Origin: Acetobacteraceae bacterium
Lineage (GTDB): Bacteria; Pseudomonadota; Alphaproteobacteria; Acetobacterales; Acetobacteraceae
Direction of reading: 5' to 3'
DNA length: 49,071 nt
Assembly (NCBI GenBank): GCA_022842185.1
Contig: JALHQB010000037.1
Location: forward strand, 1-49,071
Position 1 is the first letter of the stretch, and every line of letters begins with the position of its first letter. The notes under the pieces are model-generated. The model ran no database searches. It was not told where the DNA came from and worked only from the letters and a program-made list of their open reading frames with translations. Of this stretch, positions 43,029 through 49,071 are shown piece by piece. Both the position numbers and the translations under genes were made by a program.

Positions 43029-44015
43029 CTACTCCACCCGCACATCCGCCGCGCGGATCACCTCGCCCCAGCGATTGACCTCGGCGCGCAGGAACTCCCC
43101 GGTCGCCGCCGGCGGGCGGCCTTCGATGACGAAGCCGAGGTCTTCCAGGCGCTGGCGCATCGCCGGTTCGCGAACGATGGCGTGAATTTCGCGGGCGATG
43201 CGTTCGGTCACCGCATCCGGCGTCCGCGCCGGGGCGAGCAGCATGCACCAGGAGCTCGCAGCGAAATCGGGCAGCCCGGCCTCGACGATGGTGGGCAGGT
43301 TCGGCGCGAAATCGGGGCGTGTGAGGGTGGCGATGCCGAGCGGGCGGACGTTGCCGCCCTCGAATTGCGGCTTGAGCGTCGAGTAGGTGTCGAACATCAG
43401 CCCGATATTACCCGCCATCAGGTCCTGCAGCGCCGGCTGCGTGCCGCGATAGGGGATGTGCTCCATCGTCAGCCCCAGGCGCAGGCGCATCTGTTCCATC
43501 GCCAGATGGGCGGTGGCGCCGATGCCGCTGGACCCATAGTTCACGCGGCCGGGGCGGGCGCGGATGTATTCGACGAAGCCCCGGAAATCCTCGGCCGGGA
43601 TGTGCTTGCTGCCGGCGAGCACCAGCGGCGCCTGCACCACCAGGCTGACCGGCGCGAAGGAGGTCAGCGCGTCGAACGGCATCTTGCCGGCCTGCAGCGT
43701 GGCGTTGGCGGCATGGGCTGGCAGCACCATCACCAGGGTGGTCCCGTCCGGCGCGGCGGTGGCGGCCGCGGCGGCACCGACGATGCTGTTCGCGCCGGGG
43801 CGGTTTTCGACCACCACGGGCTGGCCAAGCACGCGCGAGAGCGGTTCGGCGACCAGCCGCGTGGCGATGTCGGTGGTGCCGCCGGGCGTATAGGGCACGA
43901 TGATGCGCATCGGGCGGGATGGGAAATCCTGCGCTGAGGCACGGCCGGCGGCCAGCGGCAGGCCGGCGGCCAGCGCGATCGCCGCGCGGCGGGACAGCGT
44001 GTGGTGGAGCGTCAT
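43029..44015 (-). CDS. Bug/TctC-family periplasmic solute-binding protein
   Basis: 328 aa. Tat-like signal peptide (LSRRAAIALAAGLPLAAG, cleavage near ASA-Q). Marks: FPSRPMRIIVPYTPGGTTDI, VVVENRPGANSIVGA, RVNYGSSGIGATAHLAMEQ, HIPYRGTQPALQDLMAG. It is less similar to the tandem pair at 32-34 kb than they are to each other. No TctAB genes adjoin. It lies 39 bases downstream of the endonuclease V gene on the same strand. Ligand unknown. Confidence 0.93.
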   Translation of the reverse strand: MTLHHTLSRRAAIALAAGLPLAAGRASAQDFPSRPMRIIVPYTPGGTTDIATRLVAEPLSRVLGQPVVVENRPGANSIVGAAAAATAAPDGTTLVMVLPAHAANATLQAGKMPFDALTSFAPVSLVVQAPLVLAGSKHIPAEDFRGFVEYIRARPGRVNYGSSGIGATAHLAMEQMRLRLGLTMEHIPYRGTQPALQDLMAGNIGLMFDTYSTLKPQFEGGNVRPLGIATLTRPDFAPNLPTIVEAGLPDFAASSWCMLLAPARTPDAVTERIAREIHAIVREPAMRQRLEDLGFVIEGRPPAATGEFLRAEVNRWGEVIRAADVRVE

Positions 44016-44054
44016 GGATGTCTTCCCGGGCTGTTGTTCGTTGATGCTTGCCCT

Positions 44055-44777
44055 TCAGGTAGTCGGGCTATCCGCGGCGGGCAAGCCGCGCCGGGCGGCA
44101 TTGGCGGCATCATGCGCGGCGCGGATCGGCGCCGGCAGCCGGCGGCCCCGCGTGGCGGCGGCCACGATGGCCACGGCTGTGTCGAGCGACACGCGATGCC
44201 CGATGGAGACATAGAGCGGCTTGGCGCCGCGCCGGGTGCGGATGGCGGTGCCGATGCATCGGCCCTTCCACAGCAACGGTGCCGTATCGCCTGGTTCCGG
44301 GCCCGGCTCGGCTGTCCCCACCAGCAGGGATTTGGCCACGCCGATCGTTGGCACGCCGAGCACCAGCCCGAGATGGCAGGCGACACCCAGCCCGCGCGGA
44401 TGCGCCATCCCCTGCCCGTCCACCAGCAGCAACTCCGGCTTCACCTGCAACCTTGACCAGGCGACGACGAGCGCCGGCACTTCCCGAAAGCCGAGATAGC
44501 CCGGCACGTAGGGGAAATCGGCGATACGCGTTTCGCTTGCGCTGGCGATGGGGGCGTCGGTCACGGCATCGCGCGTGACCACCGCCGCATAGACGCGCTT
44601 CGTGGGGTCGAAGCGCGTGTTGGACACGTCGGCACCGCCGATGCGCAGGATGGGCAGGGGCAGGTCATCGACCGTGATGATGCGCGCGGCCATGTCGGCC
44701 TGCGCTTGCCGCGCCTGCGCGGTGTCGCGCGGGTGCAGCCAATGCGGTGGTGTGTCCGGCCTCATGGGCCGGACCAT
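44055..44777 (-). CDS. nfi: Endonuclease V (deoxyinosine 3' endonuclease)
   Basis: DNA repair enzyme cutting near deoxyinosine, 240 aa. Metal and catalytic acids are present: D50 (IGGADVSNTRF), E99 (YVPGYLGFREVPAL) and D120 (LLLVDGQGMAHPRGLGVA). HLGLVLGVPTIGVAKSLLVG is also characteristic. Start at 44777 gives 8 bases from the barrel gene stop; M5 at 44765 is an alternative. Neither has a good ribosome-binding site, so translation may be coupled to the upstream porin-like gene. Confidence 0.94.
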   Translation of the reverse strand: MVRPMRPDTPPHWLHPRDTAQARQAQADMAARIITVDDLPLPILRIGGADVSNTRFDPTKRVYAAVVTRDAVTDAPIASASETRIADFPYVPGYLGFREVPALVVAWSRLQVKPELLLVDGQGMAHPRGLGVACHLGLVLGVPTIGVAKSLLVGTAEPGPEPGDTAPLLWKGRCIGTAIRTRRGAKPLYVSIGHRVSLDTAVAIVAAATRGRRLPAPIRAAHDAANAARRGLPAADSPTT

Positions 44778-44785
44778 GCCATGCT

Positions 44786-46057
44786 TCAGAGGCTACCGGT
44801 GTATCGCAGCCGCGCGAGGAGGGAATGCGACGTGCCGCGGCTGCCGGTCTCCTCATCGGCGTATCGTGCATATTGGTAGCCGAGATCGAGACTGAAGCCG
44901 GAACCGAGTTCGCGCCCGACCGATGCCTCGTACCAATTCTCCGCCGGCACCGCGTCGATGCTGCGCTTGCGGCGCAGCTGCTGCCAGGCGGCGGTGGCGC
45001 GCCAGCGGCCCAAGCGGTGCTGAATGCCGAGCGTGGTGAAGGTGACGCGGTCGCTCAACGTGGTCTCGGCGGTGCCGGCAATCTCCTCGCCGGTGTCGGC
45101 ATCGATGGAACTGGTCTCGATGTCGACCCGCGGGCGGCCGCCGGCGTTGCGGAACTGCACGCCCTCGGCAAAGAGCAGCGTCGCCTGGTCGCGATTCCAG
45201 CGATGTTCGTATCGCGCCCCGGCGGCATAGCCCCATTCGCGCGCCGTGCCATCGGACCCGGGCGCCAGCGACATCACCGCGAGGTGGTAGGAGAAGCCTG
45301 GCAGGAACGGGATGCGGTCGCCATCCAGTGCGACGACGCCGTTGTTGAAGGTGCCGTTGTTGCCCGGCCCGCCCTGCGCCGCCGTGTTGCGGTTGTAGCG
45401 TTCATAGCGTTCCGAGCAGCAGCGCCGCGACGTGACGTAGGTGCCGGTGAGGAAGCTGCGGTCCAGCGTGAACACGGCGGCCGAGATGTCGTGTTCGCCG
45501 AAGCGCGGATCGGACAGGTAAGTCCAAGTGCCGGCGGCGCCGAGCGATTGGTCCACCAGATAGACCTCATGCGCGCGGACCGCGGTGAGGATGCCGGGGA
45601 AGTCGTGGTAGCCGCGGCCGAAGGGGGCGACGAGGATGCCGCCTTGCAGCACCAGCGTGTCGGCCGGCTTGAATTCGGCATAGAGCTGTTCGAGGAAGAG
45701 CGCCTGGCGCTGGAAGCCGATGAGGCCACCATCGGGAAAGCCTCCGGTGGAATCGCCCTCCCCCACCGGTTCGGTCGCCAGCACGCCCTGGATGGAGAAA
45801 TTCTCGGTCAGCGCGAGGCCCATCGCGACTTCGCCGAACAGGAACACGCTGGTGCCGGTGCGGGCCTGATCGGTGGCCGTCGTGGTGCCGACGCCGATCA
45901 TGCTCATGTCGATCTCGGCGCTGAATTGCGGGAAGCGCACGCCGGCGGCCTGTGGCGTCACCTCCGGCAGGGGTTGCGTCAATGTCGCCGCGGTCTGCGC
46001 CGCGGCGGGCAACGTGAAGGCGATCAGCGCGGCGGCGGCAAGGCCCGCGCGCGTCAC
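44786..46057 (-). CDS. Outer-membrane beta-barrel protein linked to ZnuA
   Basis: 423 aa with a signal peptide (about 21 residues, ending PAAA-Q). From residue 40 on, alternating hydrophobic strands and aromatic girdles typical of a barrel are seen (FSIQGVLATEPVG, EQLYAEFKPADTLVLQGGI, ARYEHRWNRDQATLLFAEG, FSLDLGYQYARY). The last strand SLLARLRYTGSL lacks the usual terminal Phe. A cysteine pair occurs in SRRCCSERYERYN, unusual for a barrel. The GTG start overlaps the stop of the zinc-binding protein gene by 4 bases, so it is likely co-regulated by the Zur-like operator and may be a zinc or metallophore channel (inference). Confidence 0.8.
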   Translation of the reverse strand: MTRAGLAAAALIAFTLPAAAQTAATLTQPLPEVTPQAAGVRFPQFSAEIDMSMIGVGTTTATDQARTGTSVFLFGEVAMGLALTENFSIQGVLATEPVGEGDSTGGFPDGGLIGFQRQALFLEQLYAEFKPADTLVLQGGILVAPFGRGYHDFPGILTAVRAHEVYLVDQSLGAAGTWTYLSDPRFGEHDISAAVFTLDRSFLTGTYVTSRRCCSERYERYNRNTAAQGGPGNNGTFNNGVVALDGDRIPFLPGFSYHLAVMSLAPGSDGTAREWGYAAGARYEHRWNRDQATLLFAEGVQFRNAGGRPRVDIETSSIDADTGEEIAGTAETTLSDRVTFTTLGIQHRLGRWRATAAWQQLRRKRSIDAVPAENWYEASVGRELGSGFSLDLGYQYARYADEETGSRGTSHSLLARLRYTGSL

Positions 46058-47004
46058 GAAGCGCCGCCGCGCATCGCGGGCGCGAGCAGCCCGACATTGT
46101 GCCGGAACATCGCCTCATATGTCGGGGCCGGGCCATCGGCGGCGGACAGCGCATCGGCGTAGAGCCGGCCGCTGACCGTCACGCCGACCTCGGCCGCGAT
46201 CCGCCGCAGCATGGCGGGATTGGTCATGTTCTCGAGGAACACGGCGGTGATGCGCTGGTCCCGCATCTGGCGGATCAGGCGCGACACCTCGGCGGCGGAA
46301 GGCTCGGCTTCGGTCGAGACCCCCTGCGGCGAAAGGAATTCGATGCCGTAGGCAGCAGCGAAATATCCGAAGGCGTCATGGCTGGTGACGACGCGGCGGC
46401 GATCGGCCGGCACGGTGGCGACCTGCGCGCGGACCCAGGCATCGAGCGCGGTGAGACGCGCCCCATAGGCTTCGGCATTGCGCCGATACGTCGCCTCGCC
46501 CGCCGGGTCGGCGGCGATCAGCGCGGCGGCGATGTTGCGCAGATAGACCTGGCCGAGCCGCAGATCCTGCCAGGCATGCGGGTCAGGCACGCTGCGCGGG
46601 CCGACGCTGTGGGACTGCCGCCGCCCGGCCCCGCCATGGGAGTGGCCGTGGTCGTGGGCGGCCATGGCGCGCGCGGTGATGCTGTCGGTCGCGGTCGCGA
46701 CAGGACCACGGAAGCCGGCGGCGCCGACCAGCCGGTCCATCCAGGCATCGAAGCCCAGGCCGTTGCGCACCACCAGCCTCGCCTGGCGCAGCGCCGCCAC
46801 ATCCGATGGCCGGGCCTGGAAGCCATGGGCATCGACATCCGGGCCGGCGATGACGCGCAGCGCGATACGGTCCCCGCCGATCTGCGAGGTCATGTCGCCC
46901 AGGATGGAGAAGGAGGCGACGACCGGCAGCCGATCGGGCTGCTGGGCCGAGGCGGGGCGGGCGGCGAGCAGCGCCGGCAGGGCGAAAAGGGATCGACGGT
47001 TCAC
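46054..47004 (-). CDS. Zinc/metal ABC transporter substrate-binding protein, ZnuA-like
   Basis: Cluster A-I periplasmic metal-binding protein, 316 aa, GTG start. Signal peptide about 1-20 with twin Arg (NRRSLFALP). Metal ligands are expected at H60 (DVDAHGFQARPSD), H143 (DPHAWQDLR), a His in VVTSHDAFGYF and an acidic residue near RLYADAL. A short His-rich loop AAHDHGHSHGG at about 115-125 favours zinc. No znuB/znuC genes are in the window. It starts 20 bases from a perfect Zur-like palindrome and is translationally coupled to a barrel gene. Confidence 0.92.
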   Translation of the reverse strand: MNRRSLFALPALLAARPASAQQPDRLPVVASFSILGDMTSQIGGDRIALRVIAGPDVDAHGFQARPSDVAALRQARLVVRNGLGFDAWMDRLVGAAGFRGPVATATDSITARAMAAHDHGHSHGGAGRRQSHSVGPRSVPDPHAWQDLRLGQVYLRNIAAALIAADPAGEATYRRNAEAYGARLTALDAWVRAQVATVPADRRRVVTSHDAFGYFAAAYGIEFLSPQGVSTEAEPSAAEVSRLIRQMRDQRITAVFLENMTNPAMLRRIAAEVGVTVSGRLYADALSAADGPAPTYEAMFRHNVGLLAPAMRGGAS

Positions 47005-47023
47005 GGTGAAGCAACACCTGGGA

Positions 47024-47038
47024 TGTTATAGCATAACA
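47024..47038. promoter_or_regulatory. Zur-type operator upstream of znuA-like gene
   Basis: TGTTAT, three bases (AGC), ATAACA: a perfect 15-bp dyad, AT-rich in a GC-rich background, 20-34 bases before the GTG. It matches the general Zur box of alphaproteobacteria (Fur family, TGTTATnnnATAACA pattern). TATAAC or TATGCT inside it could be the -10 box, so bound Zur would block transcription when zinc is plentiful. The zur gene itself is not in the window. Confidence 0.75.
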
Positions 47039-47082
47039 CTGCCATCCGCTCCGTGGTCACGCAAGGCCGCCGCTATCGATGT

Positions 47083-47835
47083 TCAGTCCTTGCGAAACAG
47101 TCGCCGCAGCCAGCCGAACACGCCGCCCGACGCCAGATCGCGGCGCCGATGCGTGACATGGGGCCGCCGCGCGGGCGGCGGCAGGGCGGTTGCCACCGTG
47201 TGCCGGCCGGCATCCTTCGCGGCCACCAGGCGGCGTTCCAGCGCGATGACGTGGCTCACGGCCTCGGGCGGGGACAGCATGGCGAGTTCGGCGGCCGTGG
47301 CATCGGCATCCTCCCACGCCTCGGACCGGCGCAGGGCATCGATGACGCGCACCGTCTGTTCCGCATCGAGCGGCGGCCCGGAGCGCCACAGCGCCACGGC
47401 TTCCTGGCGCCAGGCGCTGGCGAGGTCGGGCTTGGCGGCATCATCGGCCACCCAGGCGGCGTGCAGGGTTGCCTCGGCCGCGGCATGCAGCGCGCCGGTT
47501 TCCTCCAGCACATGGCCCCAGGCGAGGAAGCGCCGGGCGAGCGGCGGGTGCCCGGCATCCTGGATCAACGCCCGGAACGGTGCCGCCGAGACGGCCGCAG
47601 CGGCACCGGGATGCGCCTTGGTGATCGAGGGCGCGGCGTAGTGGCAATGCGGGCATTGCTGCAGCCAGCGCGCCATTGAGGATCGCACCGGTTCGCCCGG
47701 ACGCAGGTCGAGGTCCGGCGCCTGCTCGGCAGGCGGCGGTCGGAAAGGGGGTTGCCGGCTCTCTCGTGCGCAGACGCCGCAGACGACCTGGCCGGCGGCG
47801 GTGGAACGGGGCTGGACGGAGGGCGTCTCTGCCAT
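47083..47835 (-). CDS. Zinc-ribbon protein, possibly DUF2225-like
   Basis: 250 aa. Two CxxC pairs, C19/C22 (CGVC) and C61/C64 (WLQQCPHCHYAAP), should bind zinc; the LRPGEPVRSSMARWLQQ then CPHCHYAAP portion resembles the DUF2225 family, where a vCPhCgYa motif is typical. The rest is helical, TPR-like in spacing (FLAWGHVLEETGALHAAAE, WRQEAVALWRSG), with a basic C-terminus ending GWLRRLFRKD. Function unknown. It stops 45 bases before the Zur-like dyad, so the operator belongs to the next gene rather than to this one. Confidence 0.78.
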   Translation of the reverse strand: MAETPSVQPRSTAAGQVVCGVCARESRQPPFRPPPAEQAPDLDLRPGEPVRSSMARWLQQCPHCHYAAPSITKAHPGAAAAVSAAPFRALIQDAGHPPLARRFLAWGHVLEETGALHAAAEATLHAAWVADDAAKPDLASAWRQEAVALWRSGPPLDAEQTVRVIDALRRSEAWEDADATAAELAMLSPPEAVSHVIALERRLVAAKDAGRHTVATALPPPARRPHVTHRRRDLASGGVFGWLRRLFRKD

Positions 47836-47957
47836 GGAACGGACATGTTAGAACAGATCGGGCCGGGGTGGAATCATCAGCGCGGTTGAAGATGCGCGTG
47901 CGGGTCAGGTTGCGTTCCGATGCCCTTCGCCGCCGCACGCGCGCGCCGGTCCACCGG

Positions 47958-47991
47958 ATTGCAGCTTCTGCAACCGTTGCACCATTGCAGT
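47958..47991. promoter_or_regulatory. Cluster of TTGCAG/CTGCAA half-sites upstream of pip
   Basis: TTGCAG, CTT, CTGCAA (47959-47973) is a perfect 15-bp dyad; it overlaps a second dyad TGCAAC, C, GTTGCA (47969-47981), and TTGCAG recurs at 47985-47990. The cluster lies in the 185-base divergent interval between the zinc-ribbon gene and pip, about 30-60 bases before the pip ATG. It may be a multi-site operator. No known regulator is assigned. Confidence 0.35.
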
Positions 47992-48020
47992 GTGGCGCAG
48001 GCTTGGGCACATGGTAGCCG

Positions 48021-48968
48021 ATGCCCCGCGGCGACCTGTTCCCCGATATCGCGCCTTACGAAACCGGCTTGCTGCCGCTGTCGGGCGGCCACGTCATGTA
48101 TTGGGAGCAGGTGGGCAATCCACGCGGCCAGCCGGTGCTGTTCCTGCATGGCGGGCCCGGCGCCGGCGCGGGGGCGGTGCATCGCCGCTTCTTCGACCCC
48201 GGGCATTGGCGCGTCATCATTTTCGACCAGCGCGGCGCCGGCCGGTCCCGCCCGCTGGGTGAATTGCGCGACAACACAACGCCCCATCTGGTGTCGGACA
48301 TCGAGATGCTGCGCCGGTTCCTCGGCATCGAGCGATGGCTGCTGTTCGGCGGGTCCTGGGGGTCCACGCTGGCGCTGGCCTATGCGCAGGAACACCCCGA
48401 GCGGGTCATGGGCTGCGTGCTGCGCGGTGTATTTCTCGGTCGGCAGCCGGAGGTGGACTGGTTCCTGTACGGGCTGAAGCGCGTCTTCCCCGATGCATGG
48501 GCGCTGTTCGCCGAGCATCTGCCGGAGGCGGAGCGTAGCGATCTGCTGGCGGGCTACCTCAAGCGGCTGTGCCATCCGGACCCTTCGGTGCACCTGCCGG
48601 CCGCGCGGGCCTGGAGCCAGTATGAGGGGTCGTGTTCGACCCTGCTGCCTTCGCCGGACACGGTGGCGAGTTTCGCGCAGGACCGCACCGCGCTGGGGTT
48701 GGCGCGGATCGAGGCGCATTACTTCGAGCATGACCTGTTCCTGCCGCCCGAGGGGCTGCTGGGGCGCATCGACCGCATCGCCAACATCCCGGCCGAGATC
48801 GTGCAGGGCCGCTACGACATGGTGTGCCCGCCGGAGACGGCGTTTGAACTGGCCGCCGCCTGGCCGGGCGCGCGGCTGACCGTGGTGCCCGATGCGGGAC
48901 ATTCGGCGCTGGAGCCGGGGGTGCGAACGGCGCTGGTGGGTGCGGTGGAGCGGTTCCGGCGGCGGTGA
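48021..48968 (+). CDS. pip: Proline iminopeptidase
   Basis: Alpha/beta-hydrolase that removes N-terminal proline, cytoplasmic, 315 aa. FLHGGPGAGA near 41-50 (oxyanion region), FDQRGAGRSRP at 68-78, nucleophile S112 in FGGSWGSTLALAY, acid in GRYDMVCPP and His in VPDAGHS. The triad and the PIP-specific HGGPG and DQRG motifs are complete. Start at 48021 follows a weak site. It is followed 26 bases later by tRNA-Arg. Confidence 0.95.
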   Translation: MPRGDLFPDIAPYETGLLPLSGGHVMYWEQVGNPRGQPVLFLHGGPGAGAGAVHRRFFDPGHWRVIIFDQRGAGRSRPLGELRDNTTPHLVSDIEMLRRFLGIERWLLFGGSWGSTLALAYAQEHPERVMGCVLRGVFLGRQPEVDWFLYGLKRVFPDAWALFAEHLPEAERSDLLAGYLKRLCHPDPSVHLPAARAWSQYEGSCSTLLPSPDTVASFAQDRTALGLARIEAHYFEHDLFLPPEGLLGRIDRIANIPAEIVQGRYDMVCPPETAFELAAAWPGARLTVVPDAGHSALEPGVRTALVGAVERFRRR

Positions 48969-48994
48969 TGGCGTGATATGAGGCGTGGTGGTGG

Positions 48995-49071
48995 GTCCCC
49001 GTAGCTCAGCAGGATAGAGCACAGGATTCCTAATCCTGGGGCCGTGAGTTCGAATCTCGCCGGGGACACCA
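48995..49071 (+). tRNA. tRNA-Arg (anticodon CCT)
   Basis: 77 nt including encoded CCA, which are the last bases of the window. Acceptor GTCCCCG pairs with CGGGGAC; the D arm contains AGCTCAGC; anticodon stem CAGGA / TCCTG encloses TTCCTAA with anticodon CCT (reads AGG). T loop TTCGAAT is normal. A possible -10 (TGATAT) is at 48974-48979, just after the pip stop. tRNA-Arg 3' ends often serve as integration sites, but the flank is outside the window. Confidence 0.97.

Noticed and set aside
48995..49071. tRNA-Arg as an attachment site of an integrated element
   Set aside because: No integrase or duplicated tRNA 3' end is visible inside the window, and the downstream flank is not included.

Overview
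The window is a GC-rich, gene-dense piece of chromosome. It looks like an alphaproteobacterium, most probably Acetobacteraceae (Roseomonas-like). Reasons: strong G/C bias at third codon positions, an lgt / MidA-type methyltransferase / pgeF cluster, several orphan Bug/TctC solute-binding proteins, HWE-type histidine kinase signalling, and GC-rich intergenic palindromes whose translations recur as spurious 'hypothetical proteins' in such genomes. The family assignment is inference; no rRNA or marker set is present.

Layout. 1-6316: tail of an RND adaptor, then two RND permeases (MdtB/MdtC type). 6391-10541: a stand-alone molybdenum hydroxylase large subunit, a LysR regulator and a class IV aminotransferase, tightly packed. 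10640-15143: MarR regulator and acyl-CoA dehydrogenase, divergent from a family III CoA-transferase, then an NtaA-type flavin monooxygenase. 15270-20089 (minus): a 1293-residue CheB-CheR-PAS-HWE kinase fusion followed by two single-domain response regulators. 20330-22948: an old-yellow-enzyme oxidoreductase and an amidase. 23163-30455 (minus): tRNA-Leu(TAA), a membrane metallophosphoesterase, a 2-hydroxyacid dehydrogenase, a mandelate-racemase-type enolase superfamily enzyme, a YihY membrane protein, an EF-hand protein, an RlmM-like methyltransferase and two small membrane proteins. 30851-37496: dihydrolipoyl dehydrogenase, two tandem Bug proteins, a CBS-BON protein behind a perfect FNR-type box, an OmpA lipoprotein, YbjN and UbiK. 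37599-42723 (plus): hldD, lgt, midA-like, pgeF, a tiny ORF and a lipoprotein. 43029-47835 (minus): a Bug protein, endonuclease V, an outer-membrane barrel, a ZnuA-type protein behind a Zur-like operator, and a zinc-ribbon protein. 48021-49071: proline iminopeptidase and tRNA-Arg(CCT).

The most unusual signal is not a gene. Eight copies of a modular intergenic repeat lie between 25088 and 43000. A full copy carries four stem-loops, here called B1 and B2 then A1 and A2, joined by a variable linker. Three copies have only the A half. One copy has changed three consecutive base pairs of the B2 stem on both arms, which is covariation. All full copies lie just after a stop codon, or after another copy, in the orientation of the upstream gene. 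Two copies sit in tandem inside the normally compact lgt-midA interval, and one of these is bounded by 10-bp inverted ends. They look like REP/MITE-type elements that act, or are tolerated, as structured 3' untranslated regions.

Functionally the window mixes housekeeping (envelope biogenesis, tRNA, lipoamide dehydrogenase, DNA repair) with soil-type catabolism and uptake: Mo-hydroxylase, CoA-transferase/acyl-CoA dehydrogenase, flavin monooxygenase, OYE, amidase, enolase superfamily enzyme and Bug receptors. All functional statements rest on reading motifs by eye; no database search was run.
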